A stretch of 64,000 nucleotides of DNA, from positions 62,193,176 to 62,257,175 of the forward strand of contig NC_133550.1 in assembly GCF_048773025.1 (NCBI RefSeq), written 5' to 3'. Both the position numbers and the translations under genes were made by a program. This document shows, in pieces, positions 19,701 to 31,700 of this stretch. This DNA is from Camelus bactrianus. Lineage: Eukaryota; Chordata; Mammalia; Artiodactyla; Camelidae. Numbering within the stretch: the first letter of the stretch is position 1; the number at the start of each line of letters is the position of its first letter. The notes beneath the pieces were generated by a model. The model was given only the letters and a program-made list of their open reading frames with translations. It was not told where the DNA came from and made no database searches.

Positions 19701-22700
19701 ATACGGGCTGCCAGAGTCTAGACCCCACCTGGGGCAGAGGGTTTCTTCTCACTCAAAATGACACATTTCTAGGACATTCTAAGGGTATGGTTTCAGAATC
19801 CTAGGACTCTCCTTTTCTTGGATTCTAAAATTCCACACACTTCAGTTTCCTCTGAAACTTATGTTTCTAAGGTTCTCAAATACTACAATTTTGTATTTTA
19901 GGGACTTTGAGCATCAAAAAGGCTCATTTACAAGATTCTTAGCTTTGAAAATTCTAGGATCCCATGAGCCATACATTCACCCCACCTCCCTCCACAGCAT
20001 CTCCCACCCACGGTGTCTTCTCGGGCACCAGCCCCACCTTCTGACTTTTCCCAACTCCTTCCACTGAAACATACTCATTAAGTGCCTGGCTCTACCCCAC
20101 AGAGCCCTGGGCAGAGGCCAGGAGGGTTAGTGGTTCAGCTGAATTAGCTGGTGCAAATGCTCTAATGGGGCAGGGGCTGGTGCAAGGAGCAAGGGGGCCC
20201 TGTGGGCGGGCACCAGAGCTGGCGGGGTTACCTGCAGCAGAAGCCGCTTGGGTTTCGGACCTCTCTTCCTATACCCCGACGCTCGGTCTCTCTCCTCCCT
20301 GGGGTGCAAAGCAGATGGCAGAAGAAAAGGAAACACTGGTGACATTTAAGGGAAAGGCATCCGCTCCACCCGGCCCCCTGCTGTCTATGGGGAAGGGGGA
20401 CACTCTCTACAGGCCATCCCCAAACCTGCCTTACGGCTTCTCCCATCACTTTCTTTAGGCCATAACAATGGGGTCGCATGTTCAACTCCCAGGGCTCCGC
20501 CTTCCCATCTGACTAAAGGTGAGGACACAGCCACTGGTCCCAATTGCTGAGGTGGGACTTGGGGGCATCTCCAAAAATATGTGGGTCTTCACAGCTCCAG
20601 GGGCGTGCCAAGCTCTGCTCTTCATGCCACTGGGAACGCCCCCCAAAACAATGCAGTTCCAGTTTCTGCTCTTAGGAAACTTGTATAGAAACCTCTCAAT
20701 CAAATTTGCCTTGAATGTCCCAGGGGAGCTAATGAGAAGGCAGGCGAGTCCTTCGTACCTACATGAAGCTCTCCCCAGATTTCCCCCATTTGGCCTCTGC
20801 ACGGACCACTCCCACTTGTCTGTACAGTCTGGCTGGGGAGGGGACAGAAAAACTAGCCCATATTCAGGCCCCAGTAGATGCCACTCTCTGCTGGATGCCC
20901 TCCTCACATCCAAACACAACACATGAGGCACAACCTGAGGGCGCGTACAAAGCCACATGACACACAGAGGCCCCAAGGCCATGCTGGAAGTGGTGGGAAA
21001 ATTCATCCTGTTTCACTTCATTCCACTCATACTTTCTGTGGCCTTAGGCCAGTCTCTCAACCTGAGCCCAGCTAAGCCAGTGGATCTGTGGAGTCTGTTT
21101 TCGAGGTTCGCTCCTCCTGGAGGCAGCCCAGACATCAGACTCCAGGAGCACTGAAGAAGGGCCCTCCCTCCCCATGGAGTTGGCCTCAGCAGGTCTGCTG
21201 TGGGGCCCGAGAACCTGCTTTTGAGAGAAGCACCCAGGGCATGTGATACCCATGCCAGGCCAGGCCTCCCAAACCCCGAGGGCAAGAATCATCTCAGAAC
21301 CCGGTGCTGGGCGCCAGGACACCCTGCTCCAGGCCCAGCTCTACCCTGACCGATGGGAGACCTTGGCTGGGCCTCAGTTTTCTTGTCTGGGCCTCAGTTT
21401 TCTTGTCTGGAGCCAAGAGCTTCCCTTCTTAGATGACCCCAGGGCTCCTGGAAGGAGCAAGGGAGGTCCTTGCTATTTCTCAAAATGCGGGGTAAAAAGA
21501 CTGAAATAACAGAGGAAGAGAGAGGGAAGGAACAGAAGAAAGAGGAAAAGGAGGAAGAAGTGGGGGCGGGGGCAAAAGGAAAGGACCTCGGGGTGGGGGA
21601 AGGATAATATGTATTTATTACATTTGTGTAAGTGTTGTTTATTATTATTTTTAGTATCATGTCCTGGACACTCTGTACAAGGCACTGCTCTCAATGCTTT
21701 AACCCTCACAGCCACCCAAGAGGGAGGCACGATTTCTAGCCTCATTTTATCGCTGAGGCATAGACAGATTAAGTCAGTTGCCTGATGCCACAATTTTAAC
21801 AATTTCTGCCACTGAAGATGCTGAGCTCTGGGCTCCAGGCCTGGCCAGGTCAGGCCTGGGGGCCGAGACAGGGCCAGCGGGGCAGGCCCGGAGCCCAGGC
21901 CACATGACCTGGCCTCCCATCTGCAGCATCCCTGCTCCTGCCGTGCAAACTGTGTGAGGAGGGCTGGGAGGTTAAGGTGGGGGCATTCATTCTGTCCAGT
22001 CCTTACCTACTGAGGGCCTGGTTTCTGTCAGCCTTGGACCCTCTGCCCATCAGTATCCAGGGCGTAGCCCCAGCAAGCCCTGACTGCCCTCTTGGCTCCT
22101 CCATTAGAGTCCCCTGGCCAGACTCCTGAGTATCTTAAATACCCTGCAAAGCAGGTGTTAAAATGGTCATCACCCACCTTCCACCCCCACCTCACCAAGA
22201 CCCAGAAAGAAGGAGGAAGTCAAGTCACACAGTGGGTCTGTAGAATCCGCTAAGCTCCTCATTTGTTCCTTAACTATTGACTTTTCTGGCTCATTCAAAA
22301 CAACATCCAAGTCCTCTACCAGCATTCACAGGGCCCTCCCTGGGCTGCGTTCCTCATTCCTGCAGCTGTCCCCCCCCTCCCCCATGCCTTACCCTGCCTC
22401 ATCACTGACCCCTGCCCCACCCACACCACCCAGCCAGCCACACTCAGAGCCCCACTTGCCTCCATGCTGGCCCTCACAGGCCCTCACCCCAGGGCCTCTG
22501 CACTCACTGTGCTCTCCACCCGAGATGTTCTTCTCTAAAATACCTACTGGGCTTATTCCGTTACTTAGCTAAGGCTCTGGTCAAACACCACCACCTACCA
22601 CCCCACTGAAACCAGCAGCCCCTGCCCAGCCCTCACTCCCTGCCCCGACCCTGTCTGTGCAGCAGTCAGCACCATCCGTATCTGGTGTACTTTTCACTGC

Positions 22701-25700
22701 AGGTCTCCCTCCACACTGGAATGTGAGCCCCGTGAGAGCAGGGACATTAGTTGATTTTGTTCCTTGCCCCCAATTCCTGGAGCAGTGCCCGGCACATAGA
22801 AGGACCTCAATAAAGATTTGTTGAACAAATGAAAGAACGAATTAGCTGACTCCTTATTACCCTTAGGAAGACATTCACACAAGTCCTTTGAATCAGCAGC
22901 ACGAGACCTCCTAGGGGAGAAGCCATCAGAAGGGGGCGAGGAGGGGCAGAGGAGCAACAGCGACTTGGAGTCAGGAGCCTCCCCAGGCTAAATCCTACTT
23001 GGGCTGCTTCCCAGCTGTGAGGTTCCCAGACAAGTCCCTTAGCTCTTCAGAGCCTCAGTTTCCTCATCTGTCAGATGAGACCCTCATCCTTGTCTCAAGA
23101 GGTTATCAAAAGGAGACAAATAAAAATGATGATTTTATAAAACGGGCCCAAACGGTACAGGGTCGATGGGTCAGGGTGAGGCAGAAAGACTGGGCAGCTG
23201 ACTGGTAGGGAGGTTGGTAACGTTGGGGCTCATGCAGCGAAGGGAATGGCTAGATTATGCTCACAAGGCCCTCCCACAAGGAGAAACAACATTTTTATCA
23301 AAGGCTCCCTGCAAAGATGTGCCCTCATGGCCCATCAGAGGAGCTGCCAATCACTGACCAACCTGCAGAATCACAGCAGAGCACTGGCAGAGCAGGAGAC
23401 TGGGGCCCGGAGGGGCAGCTTTGCCCAGGGCCACCCACCGAGGAGGTGACCAAGCAGGAGGCACCAGAACTCAGATATCCTGGCTCCAAAGCCACACTCC
23501 CTCCTCTGGCCTTTCTTGAGTTCCATCAGACTTGGTGAGAGGGTCACTTGGGGGAGTCTCTCTCTGGTCCATCACTGGGCATGGCTGGGCATGACTGACC
23601 CTGCTGCCCCATGCATGCAGGGTGCCTCTGTGTCCATTTTCACCTCCTTTGCTGCAACTGAAACCCCTACCTTGAAACTCCTACATTCTGGGGAGATTGG
23701 GGCAGGTGTTATTGGGGGTGGCCAACAACAGCAGAGAGACTGAGGCCTGGGGTGGTCAGCTGAGTGGCCAATATCACCCAGCAGCAGGAAGGAGCCAGGG
23801 CCCTTGCTGTCCCAGAACCTGGTGCCCACCACCTTCCCCCAGCTGCAGACTAGACTGGGCTGTCCCTGCCAGACCCCTGCCCCCATGCCCGTGCCCTTTG
23901 TTCAGAGCCAAGCCAGCAGCATCTCCCTAAGAAAACCTCAGAGCCTGCCTTCCACACAGCCCCATGGCAGGCTGAGCCCCCTTACTTCTCCTCATAGGCC
24001 ATGACCAGGCGGGGGTCCAGGATGTGCTCCTCCGGCTCCCACGTGCTGTACCTGTGGAGAGGAACAAGAGGTCAGAGCTGCTCTGCCTACCCTCCCACCC
24101 CCAATTAGGAAGCCATAGCTGCTCCACCAGGGCCACTGTCTGCAGGACTCTGTGCCCTCCTGGTCCAGTGTAACTGTCACCTAATCCCATGTCCCTGGCC
24201 ACCCAGGCTAGGTTGGGGGCCTCCTGGGGGCTTCAGTGACACCGGAACTCCCCCCATTCTGAGCACTGATCACACCACCCTATAAATGACTGTGTCCAGC
24301 TCCCAACTAGACCCCCCTGTTCACTTCAGGTGAAGAGGGCAGGTCCTCTAAGTCCCCAGATTCCATCCCAATAAGAGGCAAGAGCAAGTGAAGATCAGGG
24401 GCTCTGGCGTCAGACTGCCCAGGTTCAAAGCCCAGGTCTGCTCTTGCTAGCTGTGCAACATTAAACAATTTATTCAACACCTCTGTACTGATTTTCCCAT
24501 CTGTAAAGGGCTCTTGTGCTGATTAAATGCATTCACGTGTCTATTTTGAGCAGCGCCTGGTGCACAGGAAGTGTTCCGTGCTTATTATCGTTCTGGTACC
24601 CAGCCCCCCCCATACCCCAGCCTGGCCTCTGCCCCGGCTGAGCTGCTCCCTCCCTCTCCACACACATCTGCACACAGCAGGAATTTGGTGACTGAATGGT
24701 GCAGGGATCCTACAGCAGACACCCCCGAGGTATTTCCACAAGGGATCTTCCACCACTTCCAGACCAGACAGCATTCCCTGTGGGACAGACCCGGGCATTT
24801 CCAGAGCTCAGCCATCCTCCTTCCACCTGCACTATTATTTACTTAGTATCTGCCTTTAAATCAGTTCACTTTTTTCTTGTTGTTTAAATAATTTTCTTTG
24901 AAAAGCAGATTTTATATGACTTCCATAAATGGAACGAGTGCCCCAGTCCTCCGGTCAACTGCTTCACTCATCCTTTAAGAGTCGGGTCCTTGTAGCTTTC
25001 CCTGACATCCTTTCTAAGCTGTCCCACTTCCAACAGAATGAACCCTCCCCTCTGCTGCTCTCCAGGACCTTGCTGCTCATGGCACCTGCCATACTTATTG
25101 ATAAATCAGGCTGGTGTCCTGGCTGGAGGATTGCAACCCCTTCCCAGAGCGCCCAGCCCAGGCCCCAGCCCCCAGGTGTTCTAGGAATGGCTGGAGAAGC
25201 CACCGCAGAGTTTTGCTCACCCTGAAGAAATGCTGAAAGTGAAACCGAGGTTTAATAGTTCACGTAAAGCCCAAACTACAAACAACCAGAAGCTGGCAGA
25301 CTTCAAACCTTCCTCCCCCAACAACAAAGGCTCAATTTCCTCAACTGTAACCAGTAAGAAGAGAGAGGGCATTTTGTGTTCCTCTTTTGTCCCCTTCCTG
25401 GCCCTCTCTCTTTCTCTAGTTCAAGTGTCTCTTCAGTGCTCTCGTCTGCTCTGCCCTGCCCATTTCCCCACTGCCCTGCCTATTTTTTGTTGATGTAGCT
25501 GCTATGTGGTTCCTGGCAAGTCCCTCACCTTCTCTGTACTTCAATTCCTCCTCTTAAGAATAACCACCACCACCACCACCACCACAGTAACAGCAAGAGG
25601 CCGGAGCCCGACTACCACAGGGACTCAGCCATTTCTTGTAACACCCTTATGAGGTAGGTTATAGGTAAGAAACTGAGGTAAAGAAGTTAAGCATCTTGCC

Positions 25701-28700
25701 AAGGTTACTGAGCCAGTAAATGCCAGTCTGCAGTTAGAACTAGTTGAATCTTGGTTACCCTCTCCCTTTGGGTCCCTCACATGTCAAGGTATCTGGTTCA
25801 CCACTGGATCGTGAAGTCTGGGAGAGAGGCACTATTTGATTGGCCACGTCTTCATCGTCTGACCCGGGGCCTAGCACATAGTGGGTGCACAGAAAGGGTC
25901 AGAGGACTTAGCGGGACTATTTCTGGCCTGGGGCAGTCGGGGTGACTAAGGCAATGGCAGAGGGTGAGACTTGGCAGCAGGAAGCCTGGCCCTGCTCGAT
26001 GGTGGGGAAGGCCGGGGAGTGGGGGAGCGTTGCACAAGCGCCTCACCCTCTCAGACACCCCCGCCCCTCCTAAAGCGGAGGCCATCACCGGCTCTCCGCC
26101 CTCCGCAGTGTGGGGAGCTAGAGGCCACAGCGAAGGCCAACAAGCTTTTGAGAACAGCTGGGCGCAGGCAGGACGGAGCGCGCAGCCGGCGGATTCCACC
26201 CTGGGAGAGGTCGAGGGCTGGGTCTCCGGGCCCGTGTGGCCGGGCGCTGCGCGCAGAGATACGGAACGTCAGCAGCGCAGGGACCCAGCACTCAGTGGAG
26301 GGCCGAGGGATCCACTTCACTGTGCCGCGCGCCCCGCCCACCGAGCGCGCGCGCTCGCACGCAAGCACGCACGGGGGTGCGCGCGACCAGACTGCCCGAC
26401 CGACCAATGGGGGGCGGGGGCGGGGACGGCGCGCGCCGGCTTAGAGGTAAACACGGCCACGTGACCGCCGCCCCGCCTCGCCCACCACTGCCCTCCCTCA
26501 AGCCCGGGTAAACAGGCTCCAGGCCGCCCCGCTTGGGACCCGCCGCGCAGGCCCCCATCGGGCCAGGGGCGGGGTGCCCCGCTGAGCCAGGCCCGCCCCA
26601 GCCCCCTACTCTGATTTAGAGGTGCCCAAATGAGAAGCCATGCGGGGGGCTTCCGGCGAGAGTGCCCAGGGCGGCGGTGAGACAAGAGAGTCCGTTGCTG
26701 GAGCCTCCATTTCCTCATTGGTGAAGAGAGGCTAACAACAGTATCTGACTTCTAAGGTTGATGTGACGATTAGATACGTTAAGCTGCATAAAGCACTTAG
26801 ATCAATGTGGTACATAATAAAAGCAAACAAGCGTTAATTAAATCAATATCAAAAGCCTAGAGAGCGCAAACACACACCTGCCAGGGCCAAACGCTGGACT
26901 CTGTGTTGCCACTACTCAACCTGGCCTTGGTGGCCAAAGAAGCGCCTCCTCTGGGTCTGGTACTGTTATGAACCCTTTTTTTTTTGTCTCAGACAGCCTT
27001 CCGCAGGGCTTCGTGAGGCTAGAGCTCCGTCTTACAGGTAGGGAAATGGAGGTACCCATAGTTCAAATCGTCCCACCTGCATGAGCCTGGGCAAGCACTC
27101 CAATGCGGAGGGTTGCTGTTTCCCCATCTGTAAAATGGGTTGCCATGAGGCAATGCTATGGGCTAATGTCTGATATTAATAGGGGTTTATTGTTAGGTAG
27201 CCTGGTTATTGCTGTACCCACTGATAATATCATTACTAAAGCTCCATGGGGGTTATCCTCTCTCCAGATGGGGCAGCATCTGAGGGTAGGACAGAGAAAA
27301 GGAAAGCGTTTGCAAAGGGGTAGCAGCAGGGTCCTGGGCAGGCTGAGATGAGAGTGGGGTATCTGTGGGTCTCTTCGAGGCTAAGAGCACCTGTAGCTGA
27401 TTATTTAACATCTTCTGCCTTGTGCCCCCAGACCCTCCCTGTGCCTTTTGCTGTTCCTTCCTGAACAAGCAAGATAGCTCCTCTGCCCCATCTGCTGGGG
27501 AGGAAGGGCAGTCATTTGTCTGCTGTTCGGAGAGAAAATAGCCAAGGCATGAAAAGGCTTAACAGGGGCCTGGAACAGAGTAAGTGTTCGTTTAAATCAG
27601 GGTTTCTGTTATTAAGAATAAGCTTCCTTAATCAGGGCGATAAGGGTGCTGCGGAGCATGAGACTGACTCCCGTCTCACCCAGGCTGGCAGTGCCCTAGC
27701 CAAGGCTCCCAGGCTCGCAAGGAGCACTCTGCCCAACTACTCACTCCCTACTCTTTCTCGGCCTCTTCTCCAAGTAAGGCCCCCTGAGGAGGGGAGACTG
27801 AAAACCAAGTGGGTTACAAAGGAGCCCTGGTTCTCCTGCTTCTCCAACTGAAGCTGTTCTCCCAAGTGAAGTGGAGTGTGGTGCAGTGGATGGCATAAAT
27901 TGGGTACCACACTACACCAGGTTGGCAGTTATATTATTGTAATGATCTCCTTTCTCTGGGCCTCAGTTTCCCCATCTGAAAAATGAGAGGACTGATCTAA
28001 ATGATTGCTAAGGCTACTTTGGGCTCCTGTGAGGAATGGAATCCCCCAAATGCCTCTCCCACTCAGGGGAGACCTAGAAACCAACATTTACTAAGTACAC
28101 ATTCCCTAAGTGCTTGGTCTGGCCTAAGCATGCACCAGGTACTCTATATCCATCATCTAATCCTCAAAACAATGCTGTGACAGAGACTTTATTCCAATTT
28201 GGAGATGAGGAAGCAGAGGTCCTACCATGTTGAGGAACTTCCCAAGGGCTCACAGCTGTCTAGCTGCGAGCCAGGTCAGGAACCCAGGACCAAAATGTGG
28301 TGGAGCCAGAGATGCTCCAGGTCATCTATCCAAACAGGGCTCCCAGAACCCCCTTGGGGGTCACAAAAGGCAGTCATGAGGGCCCATCTGGTGGTCTCAG
28401 CATGTTAGGAAAAAAGTGGCCTCAGGGCTGGGACACAAACCAGCAGAACCATGGAGGGACTGCTCCTGGAGTGCCAGGTCCTTCCCCCGACTGAAGCTCT
28501 GATGGGCAGATGTATTAATTTGGGATTAAGAAAAGTGGGAGAAGGAAATTTAAATAGATAAGTACCTCTGTTTAGAGAAGGGAGTCTACAGAGGAGGAAG
28601 AATAGCCAACAGTGCCTTGAAGGCCAACAGACTGGTGAACACACTCCCATGTAATGCCTTCTGGTGCAGAAGCTAAGGGGGGAGTGAGTACCCAGGGAAT

Positions 28701-31700
28701 ATGCCCCCCACCCCTAGCATCATCTTTTTCTAGCTCTCCTGCTCCTCTTACTGCCTCTTCACCCAGGCGGGAAGTCTACCTCTCATCTGCCCAGTGGAGG
28801 AGGGGACTATCCTTGTCCCAGGTGTTTGGGAAGCGGCAGCAGGGGCAGCAGGAATGAACAAGTGCATCACCTGGTTGGCCAGCCATCAAACCTAATCATC
28901 AAGATCCCTGCAGGCCATCCTGAATACGCCCCAGGCCTTTCAATGCACAAAGCGAGAGAGCAGGGCCTGGACTATTGAACCCATTTTGCAAACAGGGAAG
29001 TTGAGGCAGCATGGGCTGTCTTCCCCCCTGCTGCCTCTCACTATCACATGTCCAAGACACTCCCAGGACCCAATACCTGGTCACCCCCCCTCCCCCACCC
29101 ACCAGCAAAGCAGAACAGCACTAGCACAGACAGGCAGCAGAGCCCTGGGCAGAGGGGGATTCCAGGAGTCAGTCTCCAGGAGGCAGGGCAGGGAGGTGGG
29201 ACACCCACAGACCAATGAGGAGGCCCCAGCACCTGCTCATTCCTTTCCTAGTCCCAACAACTCCCTGCTGGGAGGTGATTGGTTAGTGAGGGGATTCCTG
29301 ATTGGGCCTTAGCAGGAGGGTGGAGCACCTGGGAGAGGTCCTGGACCCAGCCCCCTGCCCCCTAACTGGGAGATGGAGGAGGCACAGAAGAGATACCTGA
29401 AAGTGGAGAGGCCCAGGTCAAGCCTGCCTCCACTGGCTATGTGCCCTAAGGCAAGCTGCTTACCTTCTCGAGGCCTGTTTCCTCATCATTAGAGATCAGG
29501 ACCACAGCTGCCTCACAAGGCTGTACCAGAACCTACTCTGTAGACTGGCTCCGTCCCTAGCTCTATGGCACTGAGGACTGGTGCCCCACTGGCTAGATTT
29601 GTCTTGCCTAACCCCATGAACAGCCACCTGGCACAGTACTTGCTGTAGTTTGAGGGCCCCTCCACCTTGCAGGCAGCCATCTCTGAAACCAAGATGCTGG
29701 GCCTTCACATCCCAGGTGCCAGGGGAGCCCAGATCCAACCAGAAGATGGAGGGCGACTGAGGGTGGCCCACCTTGACCCTCATGTGCTTCAAGGCCCTCA
29801 ACTGGCAGAGGGGAAATTGAGGCCCAGAGAAGATGGTGATTTAATCAAGGTCTGCTGGCCATTACTACGGCAGTGGGAGTGAAAAGCTAGGCAGGAGAGA
29901 GGGTAAAATGTGGACGGGAGGAAGTACAGGCAGGCAGACACTCACACACAAAGGAGACTTACTTTGGAGGCCATCCTTTCCACTTCACCAGATATTCGAC
30001 TTTACCCTGGAAGAAAGAGAGAGAAGGAGACATGGTGAGATACACAGATGCCCCTATGACCACTCGCAGGATAGTAAGGCCCAATCCCCTCTGCAGACAG
30101 ATGTCCCCTAACATAGTCAGGGACCTCCCCACCAGATCTCCACCAACCAGAGATCCCCAAACTTTGGCTGCTGCATAACCACCCTAGACTGTCCTCCCTA
30201 CTAGAGCACAGGAGTGCACTGGGCCCCAGTCACCTCTTGGGCTTCTGTGGCAGGAGCATGGAGCTCGCCTTGTGTAGGGAAACTGAGACCCTGTGGGGAT
30301 GTGTGTGGCCAGAGACCCAGTGTCCAGTGGCCCAGTGCTAAGACCACAATTCTCTTTCCTTTTTATATCAGAAGACTCTCCAAGTCCTAGAAAACTCCTC
30401 CCTGGGGTGTCCCACATGGCTCTAGCCCTGTAAGCCCCATCCCTATGAGAGGCTGCCTCTGGCACAGAGGTGACAGGCCAGTGACTCCAACTCTAAACCC
30501 ACTCTCAACTCTGATCCTGGCAGGCCCCTAGAGAAAGCTGACAAAATCTTCACCTTGAGACAGGATGATCACCTCTCCAGTAGTTAGAAAATAAAGCCAG
30601 TTTCCTTCCTTCCTCATAGGTGACACAGGAAGTGACAGGGGCCTTTAAAAGTTCCCAGTCCAGCCCTGTCTGATGGGTGATACCCCTCCACATTGGACCA
30701 AGACACGTCCACCTCCTCAGAGGCCTGCCCTGGCCACCCTTCCTAATAACCTCCCTCCCACCTTACAGTTCTCTTCCCAATACAGCCTAGTTGGAAGGCA
30801 TCTGTATTTTCTTTCACTGTGTCTCCTCTGCCAGGATGCCAGCTCCATGAGGGAAGGAGCTCCCTCCCTGGGGCTTAGAATAGTGCCTGGTACCTAACAG
30901 ATCCTCAATGACTTTATTTTGAATGAATAGCTAAAGGAATGATGCTCCTGGCTCTACCCCCTCAAGCCCCATGTAGAAGGAGGGTAATTATTGTACCTGC
31001 TTAGGCTACAGCATGGAAAGCACTGGGCTTTGCGGAATAAATTAAAATCGAGGAAACCCTGGGGAAGGGAGATGGAGGAGGGGCAGCCCCGACTTGAAGA
31101 CAGAAAGCAACCCCATTGAAGCTAGGGGAAGAAAAGAAGGTCCTGGCCCACCCTGACTGTCACCCTTAGCCCAACATGCCAGGACTGAGTTTTCTCTCTT
31201 GAAAGATGAGCTGGCAATCAGCCAACTGGAGCTCCTGCTCTACCACCATCTCTAACTTGCTGTGTGACCTTGACCAGGTCACTTCTCCAGCCCAGGCCTC
31301 AGTTTGTGTCTTTGTCAAATGCGAAGAGATGAACTCTAAGACCCCTCCCAGCCCTGCCGCTGGAGCCTCCCAAGGGGCTGCAGAGAGATAAGGGCAAAGG
31401 ACGGTGATGAGTGCCGGGACAGGAACTTTCCCCCAAAGACTTCCATTCCCAACCTCCTGTCTGGGGCCAAACCACTTTGCAAACGTGTGCACAGGAAGTG
31501 TGCACGGCCAAAGTCCAGCCTGGAGGCGTGGGGACCGAACCAAGCGGAACAGAAGCCTCCTTAAATTGCAGCGTGTATGTTTTGGAGGCGGAGGCGAAGG
31601 CGAAGGGGGAGGAGCTTCCAGGATGCCCAGGCGCTGTAGGCGGCTTCACTGAGCCCTGCCGAGAGGGGCTGGGAGTTGGGGTGGGGAAGACAGAGGGGTG

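Larger units (their letters stand above)
17457..20231 (-). other. CBX7: CBX7 intron 4
   Basis: 2.8 kb. It holds a MIR relic at 18,655-18,760, a probable LTR relic at about 18,770-19,260 and a MIR-like stretch near 19,545-19,650. The rest is unassigned. Confidence 0.85.
20299..23985 (-). other. CBX7: CBX7 intron 3
   Basis: 3.7 kb. It holds a MIR at 21,600-21,840, an L2 relic at 22,290-22,845, a MIR at 22,955-23,120 and an exact 20-bp tandem duplication at 21,369-21,408. A purine-rich tract lies at about 21,500-21,560. Confidence 0.85.
24052..29962 (-). other. CBX7: CBX7 intron 2
   Basis: 5.9 kb, the longest intron. It holds MIR relics (24,390-24,600; 25,590-25,735; 26,690-26,840; 28,080-28,320), L2 pieces near 24,930-25,170 and 25,745-25,900, a (CCA)n run at 25,562-25,588 and an unexpected CpG island at about 26,150-26,640. 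Confidence 0.85.
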
